From Geomonas agri (GTDB taxonomy: Bacteria > Desulfobacterota > Desulfuromonadia > Geobacterales > Geobacteraceae): a DNA stretch of 64,000 nt. Below are positions 1 to 9,016 of this stretch, piece after piece (within the stretch, counting starts at the first letter, position 1; each line of letters begins with the position of its first letter). Where the stretch lies: the NCBI RefSeq assembly GCF_020179605.1, contig NZ_JAINZO010000001.1, forward strand, positions 2,020,799 to 2,084,798, in the 5' to 3' direction. The notes under the pieces were generated by a model. The model ran no database searches, had not been told where the DNA came from, and saw nothing but the letters and a program-made list of their open reading frames with translations. The translations under genes were made by a program, and so were the position numbers.

Positions 1-1756
1 CCGAGGCGTTGATGACCAGATTCATAATGACCTGGCGGGTCTGGGTGGCATCCGCCTCTACCGGAGGCAAGGGGCGGTTGAGATTGAGGTGCAATACTGC
101 TTTCTTGGAAATGGACACTTGCAGGATGTGCAGCATTTCTTCCAGTAGATCGTTGATGTCGTGGTTACTGATGACGAATTTCCCCTTGCCGGAGTACGCA
201 AGCATCTGCTTCGCCAGATCGGCGGCTCGGGCCGAGGCCTTTTCTATGCTGTGCAGATTGTCGATGGCAGGAGATTCAGGGTTGATACGCATAAGAGCCA
301 GATCGGCATTGCCGATTATCGAAGTAAGGATGTTATTGAAGTCGTGGGCGATACCACCGGCCAGCACCCCGAGGCTCTCAAGCTTCTGGGCATGAAGGAG
401 CTGCTGCTCCAGTTTCAGGCGTTCCTCCATGGCGCGCTTTCGTTCAGAAATGTCACGGGTGTATGCGAAATTGAATTCATGGTTGCCGAAATGAACGTAG
501 TTGGCGTTGACCTCCACAGGAAATATCCGGCCGTCTTTGGTGCGGTGCCGGGTCTCCAGGATGATGTTGCCGCGGGTCCTGAGTTCTTCGAAGTGAAGAG
601 ACCACACGCCAAGCTGGTATTCCGGATCCAGATCGAAAATGCTCATGCGAAGCAGTTCCTCACGGGAAAAACCAAGGCCCTCGCAGGTTGCATCGTTGAC
701 GTAGAGGATGCGCCCTGCGCTGTTGATCCAGAACATGCTGTCGCCCGCATGGTCAACGCAAAACCGCATCATCTGCAACGACTCGGCAGCCGTTCTCTGT
801 TCAGTAATGTCGTGAAAGGACCAAAAGCGGCCAACGATCTCATTGCCGACCTTCTGGGGCTGCGTGTAACGCTCGAAGATGCGGCCATCGGCAAGGTAGA
901 GTGTTTCGGTACACGATGCGTCCGGGTGCTTATACAGCTCGGCGACATGGGCGGTAAACTCGTCGGGGTTGGCCATTTGGGACGCGGCATGGGCAAGCAG
1001 CAGCTTGTTGTCGGGCATCTCGAGCAGATGCTGTGGTACCCTCCAAAGTTCGACGAACCGTTGGTTCCAGCGGGTGACCATACCCTGCCGGTTCACGATG
1101 AGGATGCCATCGGGCGTCGACTCCAAGGCAGCTGTGGCTAGGGCGGTCGAGTAGAGAAGTTTCAGGTCCGCTTCACGGCGGTCTTCCTGCTTCTTCAAGA
1201 TCAAGCCGATGATGGTGGTGAGCACAGGATAGATGAGAAGGATAGGCAGGGCGATCTTCGCGAGGATGGCATTGCGCATTGGCGCCGGGAAGAGAAACAT
1301 GCAGGAGAGCATGGCCAACTGGACGACGATGCCGAAGAGGTACAACTGAATCCAGTTGGGCACCTTGGTGAACTTCCCCTTGAACCGCCTTCCGCCAAGG
1401 CCCACCAGTGCGGTCACCAAAATGACGACCGTTCCGACTATCCCCCCCGCCCCCCCCTGGTAGAGCCTGAAGGCTCCGGAGATCGCAACCGCAATCGCCG
1501 TTGGGATGGTGCCGAAAAAAAGGCCGCACAGGCTGAGGAGAACCCACCTGGTGTCGAAATACAATCCCTTCTCAAGGGACCAGGGGTTGAGCATGACCGC
1601 GATGCAAATGAAGCCGACCAGGGCACCGATCAGCCCCTCACGCAGTTGCTTGTTTGATATTTTGTGGATGCTGAACGTGTCATAGACGACGCAAAGGATA
1701 AGCATCAATGCAGCATTGTTCAAAAAAACAGTGAAGGTATCCAAAATCCCCCCCAT
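1..1756 (-). CDS. LytS-type 5TM sensor histidine kinase, C-terminus cut by window edge
   Basis: This is an open frame running off the left edge. Translation shows an N-terminal membrane region of the 5TMR-LYT type, with the family's DTR, a GLFFGT-like stretch and an FRLYQGG-like stretch in the first 110 residues. Two PAS domains follow (one beginning LESTPDGILIVNRQG, the second ending in YTRDISERKRA), then a phosphoacceptor region with GGIAHDFNNIL and the start of the ATPase N-box (MNLVINAS) at the window edge. The rest of the HATPase domain is missing only because the window ends. The ATG at 1756 is chosen because the first membrane segment is then complete; no good ribosome site is visible, and an in-frame ATG at 1705 is the alternative. 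The ligand and partner are unknown. Confidence 0.85.
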   Translation of the reverse strand, partial: MGGILDTFTVFLNNAALMLILCVVYDTFSIHKISNKQLREGLIGALVGFICIAVMLNPWSLEKGLYFDTRWVLLSLCGLFFGTIPTAIAVAISGAFRLYQGGAGGIVGTVVILVTALVGLGGRRFKGKFTKVPNWIQLYLFGIVVQLAMLSCMFLFPAPMRNAILAKIALPILLIYPVLTTIIGLILKKQEDRREADLKLLYSTALATAALESTPDGILIVNRQGMVTRWNQRFVELWRVPQHLLEMPDNKLLLAHAASQMANPDEFTAHVAELYKHPDASCTETLYLADGRIFERYTQPQKVGNEIVGRFWSFHDITEQRTAAESLQMMRFCVDHAGDSMFWINSAGRILYVNDATCEGLGFSREELLRMSIFDLDPEYQLGVWSLHFEELRTRGNIILETRHRTKDGRIFPVEVNANYVHFGNHEFNFAYTRDISERKRAMEERLKLEQQLLHAQKLESLGVLAGGIAHDFNNILTSIIGNADLALMRINPESPAIDNLHSIEKASARAADLAKQMLAYSGKGKFVISNHDINDLLEEMLHILQVSISKKAVLHLNLNRPLPPVEADATQTRQVIMNLVINAS

Positions 1757-2251
1757 GTCAGACTTCAAGTACGGGCAGTTGCGAGAGCGGCATGATGCGT
1801 ATGAAGTATCTTCGATTATGGCAATGAAAGCAATGACTCCGCGCACAATCCTTCAGAAAGTTATGGCGACGACACATATTTGCCACCAATTTCGGGGAAA
1901 GTGCTTGACCCGAATGGGGTGCAACCAGCTCCTGCCGACCTACGTGGAGCAGCACTTCCATCATGAAGAGACATTCCTGCGGTTCTTAGGAAGAATAACG
2001 AAATGATGAAGAGTAGACTAGAGTCCGGGCCGTGAAGTGCCACACTTGTCTTGGATTAACTTTGGTGGATCAATATGTAAAGGCAGGGAATAGGGTGAAT
2101 TCGCAAAGAACGCAGATCTAAAACTTGGTGCTCGCGTACGATTAGCGGGTGTAGTGTGGCAGCCTGCCACAATAATGACAGGTGACAAAGGGGCATGTAG
2201 TCGACACCTAAATAACCACGTCCACTTTCTCCAACAATTTTATAACTGCCA
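1757..2251. other. Intergenic stretch without recognisable gene
   Basis: About 495 bases separate the kinase start from the rhodanese stop. Short frames occur on both strands, but none resembles a known family or has a convincing ribosome site. The stretch must contain the kinase promoter near its left end; no clear -35/-10 pair was found. Confidence 0.5.
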
Positions 2252-2560
2252 TCACTTTTGCAGGGGAAATCCAGATCGGCGCCAGCCAGCCATGTGTCCG
2301 TCAAGCAGGGCGATATTCCGGTAACCGTACGCCTGTAACAAGCTCTCAGCGATGCGCGCCCGGGGGCCGTGCTCACAGGTGATGACGAGCTCCGCGTTGC
2401 GATCAGACGGAATTTTGTCCAGTCTCAGCAGAATCTTCCATGTCGGGGCATGAAGCGCACCGGGAATGTGGCCTCTTCGGAACTCGATTCCCGTCCGTAC
2501 ATCAACCAGAATCGGTGCATTTTTCGATTTCATGCACTTCATCAATTCATTGGGCTGCAT
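2252..2560 (-). CDS. Single-domain rhodanese-like sulfurtransferase
   Basis: A 102-residue protein made of one rhodanese domain. It has the domain's early VDVRTGIEF (D in the DVR motif), the HIPGALHAP stretch and the active-site loop starting at Cys62 (CEHGPRAR), followed by LDGHMAGW near the end. No signal peptide is seen, so it is probably cytoplasmic. Rhodanese domains carry sulfane sulfur on the loop cysteine. It lies downstream of a TauE/SafE protein on the same strand, 192 bases away, which suggests a role in sulfur handling. ATG at 2560 is preceded by TGGAG. The acceptor is unknown. Confidence 0.88.
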   Translation of the reverse strand: MQPNELMKCMKSKNAPILVDVRTGIEFRRGHIPGALHAPTWKILLRLDKIPSDRNAELVITCEHGPRARIAESLLQAYGYRNIALLDGHMAGWRRSGFPLQK

Positions 2561-2752
2561 GTTATCTCCATATCACTTTTGCTCTGCCTCGCCATTCCTG
2601 TGACGTCCAAATCACAGGTAGTGAGGATACCCGAGTGTTGCGTGGCAAGAAGCAGCTGGGCACAGAGAGCGCTAGAAAAAGAGGGCCCCGGAACCCGGCC
2701 GATCTGTTGGAAGTACACCGCGGGAGCCGTATCGAGAATCGGCAGAGTCAAC

Positions 2753-3109
2753 CTAAGCGAGTAGCATCTTAAGTGCGATAAGCAGCATGACCCCACCAAA
2801 AATTTTCTCCAGCATTACCGAAGAAACACTGGTGGCGAGTTTTGCGCCAAAAAATCCGCCCACGACAAATCCGAGACAGACCAGGGCTGCGATTTTAATA
2901 TCGACGAACCCTTTCTGGTAATAGGTCCACGCAGCCAGTATACCAATCGGCGGTATCATGAGTGCAATCGTGGTCCCTTGTGCTGCCTGTTGTGAAAGTC
3001 CGAACAGAAAAACCAGAGCCGGGACAATGATGACACCACCGCCTATGCCGATCAGTCCACTCAGCGTCCCGGCCACCAGTCCCAGGAAGATTAAAGCAAA
3101 TATCATCAT
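2753..3109 (-). CDS. TauE/SafE-family membrane protein, half-size
   Basis: A 118-residue hydrophobic protein starting MMIFALIFLG, with the family's GLIGIGGGVIIVPAL motif and the GGFFGAKLA stretch, in about four membrane segments. Full-length TauE/SafE carriers have about 250 residues in two related halves; this is one half and may act as a dimer. The family includes proposed sulfite and sulfoacetate exporters. The start at 3109 was chosen over the in-frame upstream ATG (3154) because GAGGAAAGG sits just before it. A rhodanese gene follows on the same strand. Confidence 0.8.
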   Translation of the reverse strand: MMIFALIFLGLVAGTLSGLIGIGGGVIIVPALVFLFGLSQQAAQGTTIALMIPPIGILAAWTYYQKGFVDIKIAALVCLGFVVGGFFGAKLATSVSSVMLEKIFGGVMLLIALKMLLA

Positions 3110-3204
3110 TGTGAGACCTTTCCTCTTTCGTAGGGATAAATCGAGCGATCCCAATATACAGCAAGAGACACCTCATTGAATCACTTTTCGTAGCAGAGCA
3201 AAAT

Positions 3205-4104
3205 TTACCTGCTGACATCGGTGACCACTCCGGAGTGAGCCACAAGCGCTGCTCGTAATTTTTCCGGGTTGACCAACGTGGCTAATCCCTTTCGTTCCAA
3301 CAACTGCCATGCCTCCTGCGCGAGAGTCCCACCACCGGTTTCAGTTTCGTGAACCTCGACAAAGACATGCCCACCCACCAGCGCGACTTTGACAGGCTGA
3401 TTGACGATGGTGACCTTTATCCCCACCGGGACACGCTTGAACAGTTCCAAAATATCTTCTGGATACAAGTGAATGCAGCCATGGCTTACCCGCATCCCTA
3501 TGCCGAAAGGGCGGTCCGTTCCGTGAATCAGCACGGTTCCGATGGAAAGGCGCAAAGCGCGGTTGCCCAAGGGGTTGTCCGGACCGGGAGGGACCACCGC
3601 TGGCAGTTCCGGTTTTTGGGCCCTGATCGATGCGGGAACATGCCAGGCCGGATTTTCGATCTTCTCGATTACGCGGTAGGTCCCAAGCGGGGTGTCCCAC
3701 CCCTCGTCCCCGATGCCGACCGGGTATGTGGCCACATGGTCACTTTCCCGCTCGCCGAACAGGTACAGGCGCATTTCGGCAAGGTTTATCACGATCCCTG
3801 AGTGCGCGGCCACATCGGGAAGAAGCCAGCGCGTCGGCAGAAGCACCGTGCTTCCCGGATCAGGAATAAAGGGGTCCAACACAGGGTTGGCGCCGGTTAT
3901 CGCGTTGTAACCGATGTCATGGGCGCGGGCGATCTCCGGTAAGGAATCGTCACTGCGCGTCGTTGTCGTCTGCAGCCCTCCTCCCAGCCCTTCGTGGAAC
4001 ACGACGTCGGATGCCAGTGCCGCCATAGGCGAACCTGCAAGCAGAGTGAACAGCAAGACGGTGCTTGGCAAAGCTACCGCTAGTATAGAATGAAGAGCTT
4101 TCAT
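3205..4104 (-). CDS. Periplasmic L,D-transpeptidase (YkuD) with LysM-like region
   Basis: A 299-residue exported protein. Residues 1-31 form a signal peptide (hydrophobic core, cleavage near ALA-SD). Residues about 50-95 resemble a LysM peptidoglycan-binding module (LPEIARAHDIGYNAITGANP). The catalytic YkuD domain spans about 100-235, with His194 in HGTD and the SHGC motif (His208, Cys210). Such enzymes form 3-3 peptidoglycan cross-links or attach lipoproteins to the wall through a thioester on the Cys. It is divergent from the downstream sensor kinase gene across 148 bases. The C-terminal 65 residues are not recognised. Confidence 0.92.
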   Translation of the reverse strand: MKALHSILAVALPSTVLLFTLLAGSPMAALASDVVFHEGLGGGLQTTTTRSDDSLPEIARAHDIGYNAITGANPVLDPFIPDPGSTVLLPTRWLLPDVAAHSGIVINLAEMRLYLFGERESDHVATYPVGIGDEGWDTPLGTYRVIEKIENPAWHVPASIRAQKPELPAVVPPGPDNPLGNRALRLSIGTVLIHGTDRPFGIGMRVSHGCIHLYPEDILELFKRVPVGIKVTIVNQPVKVALVGGHVFVEVHETETGGGTLAQEAWQLLERKGLATLVNPEKLRAALVAHSGVVTDVSR

Positions 4105-4252
4105 ATCGATTTCCTACACGGTAAAAATATTGAGGTAGAATACAACTAATTATTCATCCGGCTCTTCAAAGTGCAACTCCTGACTTTTGATCGACTACAC
4201 TGTGGAAGACATCCTTTGAGTCCCACGGTGGAAAACAAGTAGGGAACCGCCT

Positions 4253-6964
4253 ATGCCAGTTGTTTCACCTCCTTTGCCCCCGTCAGTCAACGCCCGTCAA
4301 AGTATCCTGCCATTTGCACTACTGGCTGTCGCCGGCCTGGCTGGCAACTATTTTGCCTTTACTTTCTTTTTGGACATCCGGTTCTTCACCGGATCGATCT
4401 TCGCGCTCTTGGCCCTGCAGCTTATGGGGCTGCGTATCGGTTGCGCGGTGGCGGCTGTTGCCGGGGCGGTCACCTGCCTTACCTACGGACACCCCTTTAT
4501 CATGCTGCTTCTGGTAGCCGAAGTAGCCTCGGTCTGGTTCCTGGTTGTGCGCCGCAACGTCACCATGGTGCTCGCGGACACCTGTTACTGGCTTTTCGTT
4601 GGGATTCCCGCGATCTACCTGATGTTTCATCTGGCGCTGCAGCTCCCCTACGGGAGCACGACAATGACCATGGCAAAGCTTACCGTGAACGGTATCGCCA
4701 ACGCCCTGCTCGCCCGGATGCTCTTTATGGGATGGGCAGCCTACTCCCGAAGCGTCCCCCTGTCCTACCGGGAAATAGTGCAAAACCTGTTTTCGCTCTT
4801 CGTACTGCTGCCAAGCCTCGTCATACTAGCCGTCAGCAGCAGGGCCGATTTCATAGAGACCGAACGCGCCATCAGCACCTCGCTAAACCAGGATTCGCAG
4901 CGGATCGACAAGCTGATGGAAACATGGGCGCTGAACCGAAAACAAAACCTTGCCGTGCTGGCCCAGACGCTTTCCGCGGCAACCTCGAGCGAAATTAGGA
5001 ACTACCTGCTCCTTGCCACCAGCTCAGATCCAAGCTTCAAGCAAATAGCGCTTATGGACGCGAATGGTGAGGTCGTTGCCTTCTACCCGCCCCCCCGTCA
5101 GAGCGAGTCGTCCGAGGTGGGCCTAAACCTTGCCGACCGCCGCTATCTACCCCTGCTCAGGGCGTCCCTCACCCCGATTCTTTCCGATGTTTCCTTCTCC
5201 TGGAACGGATCCCCGCGTCCGCGGGTCGCCGTGCTCGCACCTGTAGTTAAAGGGGGCCGCTTTGCCGGTTATGTCTGCGGTGTGATAAGCCTGCAGCAGA
5301 CCCGGGCACTGCTCGACAAGTTCACCGAGCACACTGAGAAAATCTATACGCTGTCGGACAAGAACGGCAGGGTCATCATGACCAACCGCCCGGCAGACAC
5401 CGGGACGTCCCCCTCCGACGAAAACGCCGGAGCCTCCCCGATCTCCCTGCTGGGAAAGTGGCGCAGGGAAACGGACCGCTCAGGCGCCATGGTCACCAGG
5501 GCTACCGCTTACCGGTCGAAGATCGTGGTCGGGGAACTTGGCGAGTGGACTCTTACTCTGGAGCAACCGGCCGCTCCATTCCGGAGGGCACTGTACGCCA
5601 AGTACACAGAGAGGTTCACGCTGTTGTTACTGGTGTTGATCATGTCGCTGGGCCTCGCTGAAGTCCTGAGCCGCCGCATCATGACCAACCTGGAGCAACT
5701 GCTTCAGGTGACGCGTGCACTCCCGTCCCGGCTGGCCTCAGGGGCTACCGTCAGTTGGCCCGAGACCAGCGTCTTTGAAGCGAGCTACCTGATCGGCAAC
5801 TTCAAGGAGATGGCCGGTTCGCTCCAGGACCAGTTCAAAAGAATCCAGGCCGCTAACGAGGCACTCGCGCGGCAGACGACGCTACTGCAGGAAAGCGAGG
5901 AAAAGTACCGGCTCCTCTTCGACAGCGCAAACGATGCCATCTTCATAACGGATATCGGCGGGCGCATCCTGGAGGCAAACCCGCTGGCCGTCGAACGGCT
6001 CGGATATTCCCGCTCCGAGCTTACCGGGATGTGCATCGCCGACGTGGAGACGAAAGAGGAGCGGCGCCCGCGGGAAGACCCCACGGAGCGACTGCTGGAA
6101 ACGAAGTCCGTCACGTACGAAACGGTGCACAGACGCAAGGACGGTGCGCCGGTCTCTACCGAGGTGAGTGCGCGGCTGATCCAGTGGGGGGACCGGCCGG
6201 TCGTGCTGAGCATCTGCCGCGACATCACCGAGCGCAAACGGGCCTATCAGGCGCGCGTAATCGCCATGAGCGACCTCATAAGCGCCATCGCCCACCAGTG
6301 GCGTCAGCCCCTTGCCACCCTCGGCATGATCATTCAGCGCACCCATGCCTTGGGCTCGCGGCAGGAGCTGTCTCCGGAATACCTGGATGAGTTCAAGGCC
6401 AACGCCATGCGTCAGATCCACTACATGTCCGAAACCATCGACGAATTCCGGGACTTTTACCGCCCGGACAAGGAGCGCCAGGAATTCTCCCCCGCAACAT
6501 GCATCGAGGAGTCCCTGAAACTGCTGGAGGCCCAGTTCGCCCATCACGGCATAGAGGTGCAATTAATCAGGGAGCCAGGTGCGGATCTTTTGGTGCGCGG
6601 GGGAGGAAACGAGTTCAAGCAGGTGATGCTCAACCTGTTGGGAAACGCGCGCGACGCCATCCAGGAACGTCGCAGCAAAGAGGGGGGGCCAGAGCGGGGC
6701 ATCATAAGGGTGACGGTGGCAAGCCGCCGCCCCGGAATGCTGAACATCGAGGTCAACGACAACGGCTGCGGCGTGAGCGAGGAGACCGCCCCACGCCTCT
6801 TCGCCCCGTACTTCACCACCAAAAAGGAGAGCGGCGGAACCGGCATCGGGCTTTATCTCTCCAGGACCATCATCGAAGAAAGCATCGGGGGAACCCTCCG
6901 CTTCGTCCCCGATCAGGAAATGACAACCTTTTACATCGAGCTGCCCACGGGAAACCAACCATGA
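4253..6964 (+). CDS. Membrane sensor histidine kinase of an NtrC-type two-component pair
   Basis: A 903-residue kinase. Residues about 15-200 are hydrophobic with about six membrane segments. An extracytoplasmic sensory region follows (about 205-440, dCache-like: FKQIALMDANGEVVAFYP, LADRRYLPLL), then a further membrane segment near 460. A PAS domain lies at about 545-660 (LFDSANDAIFITD, ending ICRDITERKRA). The phosphoacceptor is His681 in IAHQWRQPL, followed by an ATPase domain with an N-box (NLLGNARDAI) and G-boxes (DNGCGVS, GGTGIGLYLS). It overlaps the regulator start by the four bases ATGA, so the two are co-translated. The stimulus is unknown; the genes downstream suggest envelope stress (inference). 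Confidence 0.93.
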   Translation: MPVVSPPLPPSVNARQSILPFALLAVAGLAGNYFAFTFFLDIRFFTGSIFALLALQLMGLRIGCAVAAVAGAVTCLTYGHPFIMLLLVAEVASVWFLVVRRNVTMVLADTCYWLFVGIPAIYLMFHLALQLPYGSTTMTMAKLTVNGIANALLARMLFMGWAAYSRSVPLSYREIVQNLFSLFVLLPSLVILAVSSRADFIETERAISTSLNQDSQRIDKLMETWALNRKQNLAVLAQTLSAATSSEIRNYLLLATSSDPSFKQIALMDANGEVVAFYPPPRQSESSEVGLNLADRRYLPLLRASLTPILSDVSFSWNGSPRPRVAVLAPVVKGGRFAGYVCGVISLQQTRALLDKFTEHTEKIYTLSDKNGRVIMTNRPADTGTSPSDENAGASPISLLGKWRRETDRSGAMVTRATAYRSKIVVGELGEWTLTLEQPAAPFRRALYAKYTERFTLLLLVLIMSLGLAEVLSRRIMTNLEQLLQVTRALPSRLASGATVSWPETSVFEASYLIGNFKEMAGSLQDQFKRIQAANEALARQTTLLQESEEKYRLLFDSANDAIFITDIGGRILEANPLAVERLGYSRSELTGMCIADVETKEERRPREDPTERLLETKSVTYETVHRRKDGAPVSTEVSARLIQWGDRPVVLSICRDITERKRAYQARVIAMSDLISAIAHQWRQPLATLGMIIQRTHALGSRQELSPEYLDEFKANAMRQIHYMSETIDEFRDFYRPDKERQEFSPATCIEESLKLLEAQFAHHGIEVQLIREPGADLLVRGGGNEFKQVMLNLLGNARDAIQERRSKEGGPERGIIRVTVASRRPGMLNIEVNDNGCGVSEETAPRLFAPYFTTKKESGGTGIGLYLSRTIIEESIGGTLRFVPDQEMTTFYIELPTGNQP

Positions 6965-8343
6965 ACGATCTGAAGAAAGTCACCTTATTGCTGGTCGAAG
7001 ACGAACCGGATCTGCGGCACGAGACGGCCGCCTTTCTTTCGCTTTACTGCCGCAGGGTCATTGAGGCCGCCAACGGCAGCGACGCCTTGGCGCAGTTTTC
7101 CGCCCAAGCGCCGGACATCGTCTTAAGCGACATCCGTATGCCGATCATGGATGGACTTGAACTGACAGCAAGGCTGAAAGAGCTCTCCCCCGGCACTCCG
7201 GTGGTGCTTTGCACCGCCTTTACCGAAACCAGCTACCTGCTAAAGGCAATCGAACTCGGCATCAGCGCGTTCGTAAGAAAGCCGGCCGACGCCGACCAAC
7301 TGCTGGCAAGCCTGACCAAGGCCGCGCTTCCCATAATCCAGCGGCGCGAGATCGACGGACTTTCCGACGAGCTGAGGGCGAACCTGTGGGAACAGTTGGG
7401 CGGAGCGCCGGCTCAGCGCTCCATGGCCGACCAGGTGGCAAAGGTTGCGAGAACCTCGTACAACGTTTTGCTGCAGGGCGAAACCGGGACGGGAAAGTCG
7501 CGGCTGGCGTCCCTCATCCACTCGCTTAGTCCACGCCGCACCGCGCCGCTGGTGACGGTGCAGATGGGAGCCCTCCCGGTGACCCTGGTTGAAAGCGAGC
7601 TTTTCGGACACGTTAAAGGTGCCTTCACCGGTGCTGATCGTACCCGGATCGGCCTCGCTGAACGGGCGGACGGGGGAACGCTTTTCCTTGACGACATCGA
7701 GTCTGCACCACAGGAGCTGCAGGCCAAGCTGCTGCGTTTTGTCGAGGAGAAACGTTTTAGCCAGGTCGGGGGAGCCGAGGAAAGAAAGATCGACGTAAGG
7801 ATCATCGCAGCGAGCAACCTCAATCTCAAGGAGGAAGCAGCTGCCGGACGTTTCAGACAGGATCTCTACTACCGCCTGGCAGACACGGTGATCTCCATCC
7901 CCTCGCTGCGCTCCACCCCCGAGGCCATCTTCCCGCTCGCGCTGAGATTTCTCAGGGAGAGTTGCGAGGAACTGGGGCTGCCGTCCCCCCTGCTGGACGA
8001 TGCCGCAATCAACCTTCTTACCGTTCTTCCCTGGCCGGGGAACATACGGCAATTGAAGAGCCTCATGCGCAGGGTGGTCCTGGAAACGGACGGGGTGATC
8101 CGGAGCAGCGACATCGAGGCACTTGCCGATCTACCCGTTAAACCTGAGGAGCGGACGTCGGCAGAGATACTTCTTCCCCCACCGTTTCCCTGTACCATGG
8201 AGACCATGGAGCGCTGGACCCTGGAGCAGGCTCTGCGCCACTGCGGCGGCAAACGCATGAAAACCGCGGCGATGCTCGCTATGAACTACTACACCTTCCG
8301 CCGCAAAGTGGAAAAGTACGGTCTCGCCGGCACCGAGGAGTGA
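6961..8343 (+). CDS. NtrC-family sigma-54-dependent response regulator
   Basis: A 460-residue regulator with three parts. The receiver domain (1-125) has phosphoacceptor Asp57 in SDIRMP and the conserved Lys in RKPAD. The AAA+ domain (about 145-375) has Walker A GETGTGKS, the sigma-54-contacting GAFTGA loop (220-225), Walker B GGTLFLDDIE and an R-finger region. A Fis-type helix-turn-helix ends the protein (HCGGKRMKTAAMLAMNYYTFRRKV). The start at 6961 overlaps the kinase stop, and the receiver domain begins at once; a longer upstream frame has no domain. A sigma-54 promoter lies 130 bases after the stop, before a lipoprotein and two Do proteases, the likely targets. Confidence 0.95.
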   Translation: MNDLKKVTLLLVEDEPDLRHETAAFLSLYCRRVIEAANGSDALAQFSAQAPDIVLSDIRMPIMDGLELTARLKELSPGTPVVLCTAFTETSYLLKAIELGISAFVRKPADADQLLASLTKAALPIIQRREIDGLSDELRANLWEQLGGAPAQRSMADQVAKVARTSYNVLLQGETGTGKSRLASLIHSLSPRRTAPLVTVQMGALPVTLVESELFGHVKGAFTGADRTRIGLAERADGGTLFLDDIESAPQELQAKLLRFVEEKRFSQVGGAEERKIDVRIIAASNLNLKEEAAAGRFRQDLYYRLADTVISIPSLRSTPEAIFPLALRFLRESCEELGLPSPLLDDAAINLLTVLPWPGNIRQLKSLMRRVVLETDGVIRSSDIEALADLPVKPEERTSAEILLPPPFPCTMETMERWTLEQALRHCGGKRMKTAAMLAMNYYTFRRKVEKYGLAGTEE

Positions 8344-8370
8344 CGGGGGGCTCTCCCCCACTCCCCCCAC

Positions 8371-8392
8371 CTATCTATTCGCGCTATCTATT
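8371..8392 (+). promoter_or_regulatory. Direct repeat, candidate activator-binding site
   Basis: CTATCTATT occurs twice, at 8371-8379 and 8384-8392, with a 13-base period. The pair lies about 85-105 bases upstream of the -24 element at 8474, a usual distance for NtrC-type activator sites. Binding by the neighbouring regulator is inferred. Confidence 0.4.
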
Positions 8393-8473
8393 TTCGATAC
8401 CACTATCATCGCAGGACACTCCCCCCGGTCGCCGCTGCCGGCATAACATACTAAAATCACATAACCATCCCTC

Positions 8474-8489
8474 TGGCACGCCGCATGCT
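8474..8489 (+). promoter_or_regulatory. Sigma-54 promoter of the lipoprotein-protease operon
   Basis: TGGCACGCCGCATGCT matches the sigma-54 consensus TGGCAC-R-N4-TTGC-W except A for T at the first base of the -12 box. The invariant GG and GC are correctly spaced. It lies about 110 bases before the lipoprotein ATG and just after an NtrC-type regulator gene. Confidence 0.75.
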
Positions 8490-8598
8490 ATCAGGAATGC
8501 ATAAGCCCCTGTGCACAAGGTCGCGTACCTTGGCTGTGCCGCACCGCACGGTTGGCTGGTGGTGCCGGGCTAATATCTGACAGAGGAGGTAAGAAGCT

Positions 8599-8970
8599 AT
8601 GAAGAAGGTGACGATGCTGGGGCTTTTGGGTTTGGTGCTCGCCATGTCGGGATGCGCGACGGACAGGTACGTCCAGGGACAGGTCGATCCACTGGCAGAT
8701 CGACTGACTAAGGTCGAAGGAAAGGTGAACGCCTTGGAAACGCGGCTCACCTCGGATGAAGCCAAGCTGGAGCAGTACCATGCCAAGGACGACGCCAAGG
8801 CGGATCGTGCCGTGGAACTGGCTGGAAAGGCAGAGGGTGAAGCACGCAACGCCCTTGCCGCAGCAAATAAAGGCGAGGCTGCTGCCCAGTCTGCGGACCA
8901 GGCCGCCAAGGAGGCCGAAAAAGAGGCCAAGAAAGCGGAGAAGATCTTCCGCCTGGACCAGAAAAAATAG
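8599..8970 (+). CDS. Lpp-like alanine-rich coiled-coil lipoprotein
   Basis: A 123-residue lipoprotein. A type II signal peptide ends in the lipobox LAMSGC with Cys at about residue 19. The mature part is a long, charged, Ala/Glu/Lys-rich helix with heptad pattern (DRLTKVEGKVNALETRL, then an alanine-zipper-like stretch), like the Lpp/Alanine-zipper family, and it ends in lysines. Outer-membrane anchoring with a peptidoglycan contact is likely from the family. The ribosome site GAGGAGGT precedes the ATG. It is the first gene after the sigma-54 promoter and is 46 bases from the first Do protease, so an operon is likely. Confidence 0.85.
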   Translation: MKKVTMLGLLGLVLAMSGCATDRYVQGQVDPLADRLTKVEGKVNALETRLTSDEAKLEQYHAKDDAKADRAVELAGKAEGEARNALAAANKGEAAAQSADQAAKEAEKEAKKAEKIFRLDQKK

Positions 8971-9016
8971 CCCGCCTGCCTGACGCACAAGGGAAAGGGG
9001 AGCCTGGAGAATTTCC

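Noticed and set aside
1716-2006. A 96-codon plus-strand frame near the LytS-like kinase start.
   Set aside because: It overlaps the kinase N-terminus, has no ribosome site and resembles no family.
6499-6960. A long N-terminal extension of the first NtrC-type regulator.
   Set aside because: It is the +1 frame of the kinase ATPase domain; the receiver domain begins at the overlapping ATG at 6961.
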